The notes under the pieces were generated by a model. That model saw only the letters and a list, made by a program, of their open reading frames with translations. It made no database searches and was not told where the DNA came from. From contig NZ_JAPDNR010000001.1 of NCBI RefSeq assembly GCF_025989125.1, positions 124,001 through 188,000 on the forward strand: a stretch of 64,000 nucleotides of DNA, written 5' to 3'. This stretch comes from Chitinophaga nivalis (lineage in GTDB: Bacteria; Bacteroidota; Bacteroidia; Chitinophagales; Chitinophagaceae). The position numbers were made by a program, and so were the translations under genes. Below, piece by piece: positions 36,931 through 47,099 of this stretch. How positions within the stretch are numbered: position 1 is the stretch's first letter; each line of letters starts with the position of its first letter.

Positions 36931-38679
36931 TTACTTCACCAGGCCAATCTTCAATTCATCTAGCTGCGCCTGATCAATTGCACTGGGAGCATCCAGCATT
37001 ACATCGCGTCCGGAGTTGTTTTTCGGGAAAGCGATGAAGTCGCGGATACTCTCACTACCACCCAGCAGCGAACACAGGCGGTCAAATCCGAGGGCAATAC
37101 CTCCATGCGGTGGAGCGCCATATTCGAAAGCGCCCAGCAGGAAGCCGAACTTATGTTCTGCCTCTTCTTTATCCATGCCCAGCGCAGCAAACATTTTCTG
37201 CTGTAAATCGCGCTGGAAGATACGGATAGAACCACCACCTACTTCTGTACCATTTAATACAATATCATAGGCATTAGCCTTAATATCGCCGTATTTGGTA
37301 GTATCGTCCATCCAGGATACCATCTCCGGTTTCGGGGATGTAAACGGATGGTGACGGGCCACCCAGCGGTTTTCGGTTTCCGCGTATTCAAACAGCGGGA
37401 AATCTATCACCCACAACGGCTTAAAGTCGTTCTTATTACGCAGCCCCAGGCGTTCACCCATCTCCAGTCTCAACTCACTCATTGCCTTACGGGTCCGCTC
37501 TTCTTTACCAGCCAGTACCAGTATGAGATCGCCCGGCTGTGCCTGGCATTGCTGCGCCCATAACTGTAACTGCTGCTCATCGAAGAACTTATCTACTGAG
37601 CTTTTCAGCGTACCATCCGTGTTATATTTAACATAGATGAGGCCGCTCATACCGATCTGCGGACGTTTCACCCATTCGGTTAATTCATCCAGCTGCTTGC
37701 GGGTATATTCTGCACAACCTTTGGCGGCAATCGCCACTACCAGTTCTGCTTCGTCAAATACCTTAAAGCCTTTATCCTTTACAGTATTGTTCAGATTCAC
37801 CAGCTTCATCTCAAAACGGATGTCCGGCTTATCATTACCGTAGAATTCCATGGCATCATCCCAGGTCATACGCGGGAAGGCACTATCAAATTCAATTCCT
37901 TTTATCTCTTTAAAGATATATTTCAACATATCTTCAAATGTGCGCAATATGTCTTCCTGCTCTACGAAGCTCATTTCACAGTCGACCTGTGTGAACTCCG
38001 GCTGGCGATCTGCCCGTAAATCCTCATCCCGGAAACATTTCACGATCTGATAGTAACGATCAAAACCACTTACCATCAACAATTGTTTAAATGTCTGCGG
38101 AGATTGCGGCAAAGCGTAGAACTCGTTAGCGTTCATACGGCTGGGCACCACAAAGTCGCGCGCACCTTCCGGGGTGGACTTGATCAGAAACGGCGTTTCT
38201 ATATCCATAAAACCGGCAGCGTGCAGATAATCGCGTACCGCGCGGCCTACTTTATAACGCAGTTCCAAATTTTGTTTTACCACATTACGGCGGAGATCGA
38301 GGTAGCGGTATTTCATCCGCAGCTCATCGCCACCATCTGTATCATCCTGCAAGGTAAACGGCGGTGTTTTTGCCGCATTGAGGATGGTAAAATCCGTCAC
38401 GGTGATCTCAATATCTCCGGTAGGAATGTTTTTATTTTTACTGGAACGTTCAGTCACGATTCCTTTTGCCTGGATTACAAACTCACGGCCCAGGGGCTGT
38501 GCATCCAGTTTGGCATTCAGGCTTTCGCCGAACAGCAACTGGGTAATACCATAGCGGTCACGCAAATCGAAAAAATTGATGCTACCAAACTTCCTGACTG
38601 TTTGTACCCATCCGGCCAAAGTTACTTCCTGGCCCACCTGTTCTATTCTTAATTCCCCACAAGTGTGCGTCCTATACAT
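36931..38679 (-). CDS. aspS: aspartate--tRNA ligase
   Basis: This is a class II aminoacyl-tRNA synthetase that charges tRNA-Asp in the cytoplasm. The ATG at 38679 gives 582 residues (MYRTHTCGELR...). A longer frame from 38784 would place the start at the likely promoter box (38782-38789). The N-terminal OB-fold anticodon-binding domain (about 1-110) has GWVQTVRKFGSINFFDLRDRYG. Class II motif 2 is in FRDEDLRADRQPEFTQVD, the bacterial insertion (GAD) domain follows, and motif 3 is GIALGFDRL. The length matches the long bacterial form. Confidence 0.98.
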   Translation of the reverse strand: MYRTHTCGELRIEQVGQEVTLAGWVQTVRKFGSINFFDLRDRYGITQLLFGESLNAKLDAQPLGREFVIQAKGIVTERSSKNKNIPTGDIEITVTDFTILNAAKTPPFTLQDDTDGGDELRMKYRYLDLRRNVVKQNLELRYKVGRAVRDYLHAAGFMDIETPFLIKSTPEGARDFVVPSRMNANEFYALPQSPQTFKQLLMVSGFDRYYQIVKCFRDEDLRADRQPEFTQVDCEMSFVEQEDILRTFEDMLKYIFKEIKGIEFDSAFPRMTWDDAMEFYGNDKPDIRFEMKLVNLNNTVKDKGFKVFDEAELVVAIAAKGCAEYTRKQLDELTEWVKRPQIGMSGLIYVKYNTDGTLKSSVDKFFDEQQLQLWAQQCQAQPGDLILVLAGKEERTRKAMSELRLEMGERLGLRNKNDFKPLWVIDFPLFEYAETENRWVARHHPFTSPKPEMVSWMDDTTKYGDIKANAYDIVLNGTEVGGGSIRIFQRDLQQKMFAALGMDKEEAEHKFGFLLGAFEYGAPPHGGIALGFDRLCSLLGGSESIRDFIAFPKNNSGRDVMLDAPSAIDQAQLDELKIGLVK

Positions 38680-38781
38680 GCGTAAATAGTTGTTTTTAAT
38701 TGGTTTATGGTTGAAATATGGAATGAGCTGCCAGCTGCCTGTGACCACTATCCAGTTGTTCAGCCATACCTGTAAGGGGGG

Positions 38782-38789
38782 CAAAGATA
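38782..38789 (-). promoter_or_regulatory. candidate -7 box for aspS
   Basis: On the minus strand this reads TATCTTTG, matching TAnnTTTG, about 100 bases upstream of the chosen aspS ATG. This fixes the start downstream of 38784. Confidence 0.55.
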
Positions 38790-38807
38790 CGGTTTGCAGC
38801 GGGCATT

Positions 38808-39854
38808 TCAGCCCTTACGAATGTTAAAATATCGGTTCACGTCTATTTCCTGCATCAGCAGGGCATTGGCAGCAAACACATCAGCCAGATGTGCTGCCAT
38901 ATAAGGCGCCAGCGAACAACCTTTGGTACCTAATCCATTGAAAATGCCTACTGCCGGATATTCCGGATGGAAGCCCGCCATCGGCCGCCGGTCATTTCCG
39001 GAAGGCCGCACTGCCGCCAACTGGTTCAGTACGGTATAGGGTACCTTTAATAACTGCTGTAAGCTTTTCTCCAGCACGTCCCGTTGTTTTCCGGTAGGCA
39101 TATCATCGGCATACTCCCATGCAAAGGAGGAGCCTGCCCAAAATACACTTTCTTCCTGCGGTACCAACGTAATACTTTTTTTAATGATATCTGTTGTTAC
39201 CAGTCCGGGTACTTTTATTAAAAGTACCTCTCCTTTATTGGGCAAAAACTTAATGTCTTTGAAAAAGGGATTTCCCGTAGTAGCCACTCCATCACAGAAT
39301 ATGATCTTTGTGGCAGAGATATGCCCATATTGTACGCCGGCGGGCGTTACTTCCAGGTTCGCCAGTTCCAGGTGTGTTTCCAGCAACGATTCCTGCTCCT
39401 GCAGGTAGCGGCGGTAAGCCGGCAACAATGCCCGCAGGTTAACGGTAGCTCCCTTTACGATAGCGGCGCCATAAGGCTGATCCAGGAATGTTTCATATTT
39501 CAGGTGATCGGGCATTATCGTATAAGCATCACCGGTAGTTTTGGTGATAAAGGCCTGCCGCATCTGTTCTGATGGAAATACCGACCATAGTTCTCTTTCT
39601 GTAAACACCGGTACCTGCAGCAACTGCTCCAGCTCCTGATACGTTTTTTTCGCAAAAGGATAGATGGTATCATACAACCACGCCGGCTCAAAACGCCGGC
39701 CCGATACCGGATTAATAATACCTGCCGCTACCCGCGAAGCACTGTTCACTTTTCCATCATCCACTACCAGCACCCGCCTGCCCTGTTGTAATAAAAACCA
39801 ACTCAGCATCGTGCCGGCAATCCCCTGCCCTACGATTATGTAATCCACTTTCAT
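38808..39854 (-). CDS. FAD-dependent oxidoreductase (DAO family)
   Basis: This protein of 348 residues begins with a Rossmann FAD-binding motif (YIIVGQGIAGTMLSWFLLQQGRRVLVVDD) and follows the D-amino-acid oxidase/glycine oxidase plan. The phosphate and substrate regions are at SASRVAAGIINPVSGRRF, and the C-terminal FAD-contacting segment is RPSGNDRRPMAGFHPEYPAVGIFNGLGTKGCSLAP. The INPVSGRRF stretch resembles the FAD domain of the tRNA-modifying protein MnmC as well as amine oxidases, so the substrate is open. No signal peptide is seen, so it is cytoplasmic. It lies between the macroglobulin gene and aspS. Confidence 0.88.
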   Translation of the reverse strand: MKVDYIIVGQGIAGTMLSWFLLQQGRRVLVVDDGKVNSASRVAAGIINPVSGRRFEPAWLYDTIYPFAKKTYQELEQLLQVPVFTERELWSVFPSEQMRQAFITKTTGDAYTIMPDHLKYETFLDQPYGAAIVKGATVNLRALLPAYRRYLQEQESLLETHLELANLEVTPAGVQYGHISATKIIFCDGVATTGNPFFKDIKFLPNKGEVLLIKVPGLVTTDIIKKSITLVPQEESVFWAGSSFAWEYADDMPTGKQRDVLEKSLQQLLKVPYTVLNQLAAVRPSGNDRRPMAGFHPEYPAVGIFNGLGTKGCSLAPYMAAHLADVFAANALLMQEIDVNRYFNIRKG

Positions 39855-39883
39855 CCCGGAAAATTACAACATTCATATAACGA

Positions 39884-39949
39884 ATGACGCATTGTGGAAC
39901 AGATTATATCCGGAGATCATCTTCCGAAATCTGTTGCACAATGCGTCAT
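39884..39949. repeat. 66-base imperfect inverted repeat after the alpha-2-macroglobulin gene
   Basis: ATGACGCATTGTG pairs with CACAATGCGTCAT and, after one mismatch, AACAGATT pairs with AATCTGTT. The inner part (CCGGAGATCATCTTCCG) can pair further. The element fills most of the gap between two minus-strand genes and starts 24 bases after the macroglobulin stop. It may be a terminator or a degenerate small mobile repeat. I see no second copy in this window. Confidence 0.7.
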
Positions 39950-39972
39950 CCTTTATTGCTGATGCGGATTGC

Positions 39973-42900
39973 TTACTTCACTACTTTCACATTCAATCCC
40001 TCACTGTGTGCGCTGAATTCCGGCGCATACATACACTGGGCAGTACTGATACCATTAGAGAATTTACCTTCATGTGTTACAAACAGGGTATATTCAAACA
40101 CATGTGTTCCTTTAGGCAGATAACTAAAGAAGAAATCTGTAGAGGCGTCTTTGGTACTTTCATAATAACTGAGTCCACCCTGCCACTTAGCTGAGCTGAG
40201 TACATTTACCGGCTCAAAGCAGGCAGCACGCATATCTTTCAGGTGAATGTATTCCATAGATCTGTCTGCACGCAAAATGATTCTTACTTTCACTTTATCG
40301 CCTACTTTCAGTTCATTCTCTGTTGTTACTTTAGTCAATACTGGTCCTTTATTACTGTTCTCTTCTTTGAACAGTTCTTTCTCCAGTACCAGCGGTGTTT
40401 TGGCGGCAGTTATTTTATCCAGCTGCTCAAAATACTGCCAGTATACAGCTCCCCAGGTAGGCTGACCTTTACTGTCTGTTACCGTAACACTGATATTACC
40501 CATATCCGTTTTTACGGATTTAGCATCGATTCGTTCCTTGAAGTATCCGGTTCCGGCTTCTGTAGCTGCTGGTTTGATTACTTCACTACCCAATTGCAGC
40601 GTTACCTGCGGATTCGTTGCGATCCAGTTACTACCTTGTAGCAACAGCGCATAACAAGCATCTGCAGTGGCTTTGGTAGTATGCCAGTTATTGGTTTGTT
40701 TGTTTTTCAGCAACCAGGTTTTCAGGTCTGCCACGGCAGCGGCATCTTTCCCAGCCACTTCAAATGCTTCCACCATCAGCGCCTGTGTTTCTATCGGCGC
40801 CTGGTGCCAGCCATAACCTCCGGCGATATCTTTCCAATACATACCCATTTCAGGGGAGTTCATCGCATTTTCCTTCAGTGATTTCAGTATAGCCTTTGGC
40901 GTTACTTCATCACCACTCTTATGCCGGGTCAGGGCAATCATACCCTGGGCATACCTGCTTTGTTTCAACCAGTATTGCTGCTGTTGTCCGTTGAAGTAAT
41001 CGAAAGACTTCTTCATAGCGGCAGGTACCGGATGGTTAAAGAAGCTGCGTGCATACAGGTAATGAATCTGTATTTCGCTGATCTGCTGCTTTTTCAGGTC
41101 TGCCTTATTTTTGATCAGGTCATAATAATCCTTGTCGAGCTTACGATCCAGATAGTCTATGGCCTTGTTGGCAATGGTCAGTGCTACGGCATCATCTGTT
41201 TTAGCCAGGTGCTGTAAATGACCGATACCCGCTAATATATATTGGGTAATGAAACGATCTTCCCACATACCGGTAAACCAAGGGAATGCACCATTCGGCA
41301 GTTGTTTGGCGGCCAGCTGATCCAGCGCAGTTTTTCTTTCGCGCTCCATCCGCTGCAGGTCAAATAACAACGCGATATTCTTTTTCTGCTGTGCTTCGTT
41401 TTTAGCTTCCAGCACCCAAGGGGTTTGCTGCAGCAACACTGCTTTCAGCTCTTCATTTTTCTGCAGGTTGCTGAGTAACGCTGCTGTATCTGCCGTTTTC
41501 CATTTTTCAAAAACAGCTTTGATACCAGGAGTTGCCGCTGTAATGTGGGTAGCCAGCGCATTGGCATAATAACGGTTAAACACCTGTTCTGCACAATCGT
41601 AAGGATACTCCATCAGGTACGGTAACGCCTGTACGGCATACCATGCCGGGTTGCTGGTATATTCCACTGTTAATGCATGCTGACGTAACGTCTGTGAACT
41701 ACCACTGTTTATTAACTTATCGAATTTAAACGTTTTTGTTCCGTCGCCACGTACTGGCAGCGGCAGCGATTCTGTTACCAACATGGCGTTGGTTAACACA
41801 GGCAGGGCATTTTCTTCTCCATCGCTGAAGTTGCCAGCCTGTGCTACTACCCGGAAAATCAGCGCACTGCCAAAGCCATGCGGGATCTGTATAGGGAAAG
41901 TAACCGCCGTACTTTGTCCGGCTTTTACGGTAAAGTGCTGTACCGGGAATACATTCTGGAACCATCCGTCTACCGGCTGCATCGTAGCAGCATCCAGCAA
42001 CTCCAGCCGTGCCTGTCCAATGAGCAGGGTATCTGCCAGGTTGCTCACTTTAGCGGTGAAATCCATCTTATCGCCTTCCCGTACAAACCGGGGTGCATTA
42101 GGCTGTACCATCAGCTTTTTCTGCGTAACGATGGATGTACCGGTATAACCAAATGACAGGTCTTTTGTATGCGCGATGCTCTGGAAGTTCCATTTTGTTA
42201 ATGCTTCCGGCATGGTGAATTCGAACGTCACATTACCTGCAGCATCTGTACGCAGATCAGGGAAGAAGAACGCCGTTTCCTGGAAATTCTTACGTACTGT
42301 CATCGGCGCATTTTCCGGTTGTTTAGCCGGTGCTTTCTCTTCCTCCTGGAGAGGAGCAGCAGCTGGCGGTACATATCCGGTGGTGACAACATCAGCAGCC
42401 TGCACTGCACTCTCTTTCGCCAACCGCATTTCTGCATGGGCAGCTACCGGCGCTCCACCAGCAGCTCCTCTTATTCTCAGCATTTTATTCCGTCCGTCAC
42501 CATCCATCTGCCAGCCAAAGAGGTTCAGCACATCATAGCTTCTGTATTCAACAGGTACCGCACTGGTCGCATCCTGTTCGTACCGGAACTGGGAAGTAAC
42601 CATGCTGAAGTTTTCGGTTCCTGCCAACGGGCGAGCTGCCTGCGTAACAGGGTAGATATCTGGTACCGTCCACTGGTGTGGTACAAAGGCATCCAAAGAG
42701 GCATCGTACATGGAAGCCAGCATTTCTGCGGCGACCTTATCTCCTTTCAATCCTGCGATCTGCAAGGTCCATTTTTCTTTCTCGCCTGGTAACAACTGAT
42801 TACGATGGGTACCCAGTTTTATTGCCAGCGATTTATTATCCCAGGGAATCTGTACACTTTCATTGACAGTAAACACCCGGTTATCTTTTACAAATACATA

Positions 42901-45900
42901 GCTCAGTTGTATACCGCCACGATCTTTCTCTGTAACGGCATATTCCAGCTTTTTCAGGGCAGGCAGGGTAAAGGTGGTATATACCTCTTTTTCATCCAGG
43001 TGTTTCCTGGTTTCTATCAGATATACCTCTTTGGCAGCCGTACCTAACCAAATGTTACCGGTACCACCTGGTTCTACCTTTCCTTCCTGCTGGTATGACC
43101 AGAGGTAGTCCGGCGCAGACAATTCCTTCGTTTTAGTATCCAGCACTTCAAAAGTTGCCTTCTGGATTACCAGTTCTCCGTTCTTATCTTTTGCGGTAGC
43201 TTCCAGTTCATAGAATCCGGGCGCCAGTGCCTGCGCAGGCAGGGTGATTTTTCCGGAAGCATCACTGGTGATACTCTGTTGGATTACTGCAGCTTTACGT
43301 GCCCAGCTCTCCTTTTTGTTTTCATCTTTATAAATATCTACCGGGAAGGCTTTTACATAGTCTGCCTCACTCATCACAAATTGATCCGGCTGTTCCCAGT
43401 AACGCGGGCGTAAAAGCCGCTTATTAGGTTCCAGCGGTTTAATCTGTACCTGGAAAGTTGTTTTTTCAAAACCGCCATTCAGGTTCCGGGTGAATATTTT
43501 TACCTGCTGCAATTGCTGTGCTTCCAGCCGCTCTGGTGCAACCACGGCTATTTCCAGCGATTGATATCCTACGCTAACCCATTGTTCTGCGCTACGGGTT
43601 TCTCCGTTCAGGTCTGTTACGTCTGCATATACCACATAGCTGAACACCGGTTTGGTAGCCGGATCAACCGCTTTATCTGCCAGGGCCGGGAACTTCACGG
43701 TGAAGCTACCGGTGGCATCTGTAGTAGCGGTACCATGGGCTATTTCACGGGATGATCCTACCGGATAACCTATTTTCCAGCAAAGCCACGGATACGGGAA
43801 ACGTACGCGGCGCTCGATACGGTATTTTACCTGTGCACCATCGATATTATTACCGGCATAAGCCAGTGCTTTACCGGTGGTGGTAACGGTATCCCCTAAA
43901 CGAAACAGGTGTTTCACGGTATCAAACTCCACATAGAATTTAGGTCTTTTGTATTCTTCTACCTGGAAAGCCAGGTAAGCGCCACCTGCTGCATCTTCCA
44001 GTCTGAAACTACCATTCATCAGGCCTTCCGGCAAAGTGAATTTTCCGGAATAGGCGCCAAATTCGTTGGTGGTCAGCCGCAACGAATCCACTTTTTCATT
44101 ATTGGCATCCAACAGGGAAAGAGTGGTTTTAAAGCCACTTAATGCATCACTCAGCACATCTCCCTCATGCTTTTTGATAACAATACCTTTAAAGTAAATG
44201 GTTTGGCCAGGGCGATAGATACTTCTATCTGCGAAGAGGAAAGTTTTCGGAGTTTCCGGTGCTTTTTCGTTGTTATTCACGGTATAGTACCGGTAATCGT
44301 TCAGGTACAACTCATCCTCTTTTCCTTTCCAATGTAACCGGAAGTTATAGGTATCTTTTTGCCCCTGGATATTTACACTACCATCTTTTGCGGTTACCGC
44401 AGACTGCAATAACACCCACTTTTCATTATCATAGGAGCCTGTATTTTTGAGTATGTCCAGTTTCAGTCCTGCCAAAGGCTTACCGGTAGTACGATCCAGG
44501 GCATAACAACGATCGTTGTTCTCAATATAACTGATATTGGATACCCAGGTCAGCTGCAAGGCCATCGGATTGTTCTGAATCTTAAAATCCGGTGATACAC
44601 TGGATAATAACATATACTGGCCGGCTGGCAGGGCATCTATTTTTATTTCTGCTTTGTGGTTGATATAATCTTCCGGATCGGGTAAAGTCTGTTCCCAGGA
44701 TTTTACGGCCGGTTGCGCTACCACCAGTTTCCAATAACCATTGGGTTCCCGGTAGTTACGCTGTGCTGCCCGCAAAGATTGCAGGAAAGGTTCATTCACC
44801 TTTACCAGGCGCAGGTAAATTTTATGGATATTTTTATATTGTACCAGGGTCCGGAAAGGCAGTGCAGGTACATTTACATGTTCTGTCTTCAGCTCCAGGT
44901 AGGGCATTTTTATTTGCTGGAGGATTTGTGCACAATCTACGCCACCTGCCGTTTTAGGCGCCAGCCGGATGGCTTTTTCACAAATCGCTTTTGCCTGCTT
45001 AATAGCTGCTCCGTCTTCTTTTTGGGAAGTTCCTTTCTCATAGTAATGACTAGCCTGTAAATACAGGATACCCGTTACCTCTGGCAGCGCAGCATAGGTG
45101 GTGGCCATTTGTTCCAATGCTTTGATATACAGTTCATCTTTATCACTGTTTACCGCCACCTGGTTCATATATTGTATCCTTTCCTGGTCTACATCCAGTA
45201 AGGCGGCAGGTTGCTGGGCATGCAAGCGAATGAGCTCCTGCAGGATCAGTAAGGCACGGTATTGCAGGGAAGTTTCATCTTCCGTTGTGAAGCGGTGTGC
45301 TGCAAAAACAGCTGCGGGTGCAAAAGCAGCCGGATCTTCCAGTTCAAACTGGTTAGCTGGTTTACTGATGCGTTCTTCGCCGGATTTATAATAATCCAGG
45401 GCCCTGTGCGCCAGTAAATCGTATAAGGTAGGCCGTATGGTACGGGTATTTCCTTTTACAATGATGGAATCAAATGCGGAGATAGCCGTTTTTTGCAGGA
45501 TATCCCGATCTGCCAGCGAAGCCTGGTAAGTGGCTGTGATTTCGCGGTTCAGGCGGTCGATGCCCCAGGTACTGATATCCCGGTTGTCGTCTTCGGCTAC
45601 TGCCGTGCGGTTATAAAGTTTATAGCGGTTGTGCCGGAGGTAACTGACCAGCATTTCGGCCTTAATACTTTGTAAGATAGCCTTTTGTGCCCCGGTGGCG
45701 GTAGTAATCTGCTGGTTGATACGGGCCAGGTTCTGCAGGGTACTGCTGTCGTTAATGGCAGCGTTGTATTTCAATTGAAATACCAGGGCTTTGATCTGCT
45801 GAACAGCTGATTTGTCTTTTACAGCATGTTCATAGATATCATTTGCCACCTCGAGTGCAGACTTAGGCAATCCTTTCTCTTCCAGCGCGTTAACCTTTTT

Positions 45901-45984
45901 CCAGGAGTTATCGTAATTGAATTGGGCCATTATTTTATTGCTGCTAATGATTAAAACAATGAAAAGTCCGATGAATAAACGCAT
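39973..45984 (-). CDS. alpha-2-macroglobulin family protein
   Basis: This is an exported protein of 2003 residues with signal peptide MRLFIGLFIVLIISSNKIMAQ and no lipobox, so it is probably periplasmic. The N-terminal 350 residues are helical. Macroglobulin beta domains follow, including an MG2-like segment (LFADRSIYRPGQTIYFKGIVIKK). A low-complexity stretch rich in Ala, Pro and Glu (about 1160-1200) is bait-region-like, next to NFQETAFFFPDLRTDAAGNVTFEFTMPEALTKW. The thioester site is PYDCAEQ, with Cys1464 and the Gln kept, and the C-terminal half is an alpha/alpha toroid and receptor-like domain. The family traps proteases. A protective role in the envelope is inferred. No pbpC partner is adjacent. 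Confidence 0.95.
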   Translation of the reverse strand: MRLFIGLFIVLIISSNKIMAQFNYDNSWKKVNALEEKGLPKSALEVANDIYEHAVKDKSAVQQIKALVFQLKYNAAINDSSTLQNLARINQQITTATGAQKAILQSIKAEMLVSYLRHNRYKLYNRTAVAEDDNRDISTWGIDRLNREITATYQASLADRDILQKTAISAFDSIIVKGNTRTIRPTLYDLLAHRALDYYKSGEERISKPANQFELEDPAAFAPAAVFAAHRFTTEDETSLQYRALLILQELIRLHAQQPAALLDVDQERIQYMNQVAVNSDKDELYIKALEQMATTYAALPEVTGILYLQASHYYEKGTSQKEDGAAIKQAKAICEKAIRLAPKTAGGVDCAQILQQIKMPYLELKTEHVNVPALPFRTLVQYKNIHKIYLRLVKVNEPFLQSLRAAQRNYREPNGYWKLVVAQPAVKSWEQTLPDPEDYINHKAEIKIDALPAGQYMLLSSVSPDFKIQNNPMALQLTWVSNISYIENNDRCYALDRTTGKPLAGLKLDILKNTGSYDNEKWVLLQSAVTAKDGSVNIQGQKDTYNFRLHWKGKEDELYLNDYRYYTVNNNEKAPETPKTFLFADRSIYRPGQTIYFKGIVIKKHEGDVLSDALSGFKTTLSLLDANNEKVDSLRLTTNEFGAYSGKFTLPEGLMNGSFRLEDAAGGAYLAFQVEEYKRPKFYVEFDTVKHLFRLGDTVTTTGKALAYAGNNIDGAQVKYRIERRVRFPYPWLCWKIGYPVGSSREIAHGTATTDATGSFTVKFPALADKAVDPATKPVFSYVVYADVTDLNGETRSAEQWVSVGYQSLEIAVVAPERLEAQQLQQVKIFTRNLNGGFEKTTFQVQIKPLEPNKRLLRPRYWEQPDQFVMSEADYVKAFPVDIYKDENKKESWARKAAVIQQSITSDASGKITLPAQALAPGFYELEATAKDKNGELVIQKATFEVLDTKTKELSAPDYLWSYQQEGKVEPGGTGNIWLGTAAKEVYLIETRKHLDEKEVYTTFTLPALKKLEYAVTEKDRGGIQLSYVFVKDNRVFTVNESVQIPWDNKSLAIKLGTHRNQLLPGEKEKWTLQIAGLKGDKVAAEMLASMYDASLDAFVPHQWTVPDIYPVTQAARPLAGTENFSMVTSQFRYEQDATSAVPVEYRSYDVLNLFGWQMDGDGRNKMLRIRGAAGGAPVAAHAEMRLAKESAVQAADVVTTGYVPPAAAPLQEEEKAPAKQPENAPMTVRKNFQETAFFFPDLRTDAAGNVTFEFTMPEALTKWNFQSIAHTKDLSFGYTGTSIVTQKKLMVQPNAPRFVREGDKMDFTAKVSNLADTLLIGQARLELLDAATMQPVDGWFQNVFPVQHFTVKAGQSTAVTFPIQIPHGFGSALIFRVVAQAGNFSDGEENALPVLTNAMLVTESLPLPVRGDGTKTFKFDKLINSGSSQTLRQHALTVEYTSNPAWYAVQALPYLMEYPYDCAEQVFNRYYANALATHITAATPGIKAVFEKWKTADTAALLSNLQKNEELKAVLLQQTPWVLEAKNEAQQKKNIALLFDLQRMERERKTALDQLAAKQLPNGAFPWFTGMWEDRFITQYILAGIGHLQHLAKTDDAVALTIANKAIDYLDRKLDKDYYDLIKNKADLKKQQISEIQIHYLYARSFFNHPVPAAMKKSFDYFNGQQQQYWLKQSRYAQGMIALTRHKSGDEVTPKAILKSLKENAMNSPEMGMYWKDIAGGYGWHQAPIETQALMVEAFEVAGKDAAAVADLKTWLLKNKQTNNWHTTKATADACYALLLQGSNWIATNPQVTLQLGSEVIKPAATEAGTGYFKERIDAKSVKTDMGNISVTVTDSKGQPTWGAVYWQYFEQLDKITAAKTPLVLEKELFKEENSNKGPVLTKVTTENELKVGDKVKVRIILRADRSMEYIHLKDMRAACFEPVNVLSSAKWQGGLSYYESTKDASTDFFFSYLPKGTHVFEYTLFVTHEGKFSNGISTAQCMYAPEFSAHSEGLNVKVVK

Positions 45985-46064
45985 ATGAGATCGTTATTTA
46001 CAGTAAGATACTTCTTTTATACAGGATGCCGATAGTAACAGAGTTTCCATAAACGGGTATAAAA

Positions 46065-46110
46065 AAAGGTGAAAAGTGACAGGATGGCTCCTTCTTCACT
46101 TTCCACCTTT
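46065..46110 (-). terminator. intrinsic terminator after sucD
   Basis: A 15-base inverted repeat with one mismatch, 46065-46079 with 46096-46110, is followed on the minus strand by a run of T (46061-46067 read in reverse). It lies 22 bases after the sucD stop. Confidence 0.85.
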
Positions 46111-46131
46111 AAAGATATTAAGACGGGCAGA

Positions 46132-47019
46132 TTACGCCAGTACAGCCTTTTTGTTCAGCACTTCCGCCATTGTTTTACCAATGTTGGCAGGGCTTTCTAC
46201 AACGTGTACGCCGCATTCAGCCATGATTTTCATTTTAGCAGCAGCAGTATCATCAGCACCACCAATGATAGCACCGGCGTGACCCATACGACGACCCGGA
46301 GGGGCAGTCTGGCCAGCGATGAAACCTACTACCGGTTTAGTACCATGAGCTTTGATCCATTGTGCAGCTTCCGCTTCCATGCTACCACCGATTTCACCAA
46401 TCATGATGATACCTTCGGTTTCCGGATCGTTCATCAGCAGTTCTACAGCATCTTTGGTAGGGGTACCAATGATAGGATCTCCACCAATACCGATGGCAGT
46501 AGAAACGCCTAAACCAGCTTTAACTACCTGATCAGCAGCTTCATAGGTCAAAGTACCGGATTTGGATACGATACCGATTTTACCTTTTTTGAAGATAAAG
46601 CCTGGCATGATACCTACTTTTGCTTCTTCTGCAGTGATCACACCCGGGCAGTTAGGCCCGATGAGACGGGTAGTAGTGCCTTGCAGGAAGTTTTTAGCTT
46701 TGATCATGTCCTGTACAGGAATACCTTCTGTGATACATACTACCAGCGCAATACCTGCTTCGGTAGCTTCCATGATGGCATCAGCGGCGAAAGCCGGTGG
46801 TACAAAAATGATAGAAACGTTCGCACCGGTTGCTTTTACGGCATCTGCTACCGTATTAAACACGGGGCGTTCCAGATGTGTGCTGCCACCTTTACCGGGA
46901 GTAACACCACCCACTACCTGGGTACCGTATTCGATCATCTGTGTAGCATGGAATGTACCTTCAGTACCGGTAAATCCCTGAACAATCACCTTGCTATCCT
47001 TATTAACTAAAACACTCAT
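46132..47019 (-). CDS. sucD: succinate--CoA ligase (ADP/GDP-forming) subunit alpha
   Basis: This is the alpha subunit of succinyl-CoA synthetase in the TCA cycle. It binds CoA and carries the phosphohistidine. The product has 295 residues, a normal length. The CoA-binding N-terminus has VQGFTGTEGTFHATQMIEYGTQVVGGV, GPNCPGVI follows at about 121, and the active histidine is His247 in GRRMGHAGAI. The partner sucC is not adjacent, so the genes are unlinked, which is not unusual in this phylum. A TTG and TATTTTTG promoter pair lies upstream at 47069-47099. Confidence 0.98.
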   Translation of the reverse strand: MSVLVNKDSKVIVQGFTGTEGTFHATQMIEYGTQVVGGVTPGKGGSTHLERPVFNTVADAVKATGANVSIIFVPPAFAADAIMEATEAGIALVVCITEGIPVQDMIKAKNFLQGTTTRLIGPNCPGVITAEEAKVGIMPGFIFKKGKIGIVSKSGTLTYEAADQVVKAGLGVSTAIGIGGDPIIGTPTKDAVELLMNDPETEGIIMIGEIGGSMEAEAAQWIKAHGTKPVVGFIAGQTAPPGRRMGHAGAIIGGADDTAAAKMKIMAECGVHVVESPANIGKTMAEVLNKKAVLA

Positions 47020-47068
47020 CGCGCTTGTTTTATTGGTTTAATATTTTATATGACTATTTCTGGAGGGG

Positions 47069-47099
47069 CAAAAATAAGCCGATTTCCATAATTCTGCAA
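47069..47099 (-). promoter_or_regulatory. promoter of sucD (-33 TTG and -7 TATTTTTG)
   Basis: On the minus strand TTG (47097-47099) is followed after 20 bases by TATTTTTG (47069-47076), a near-ideal Bacteroidota promoter. The sucD ATG lies 49 bases beyond the -7 box. Confidence 0.72.
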
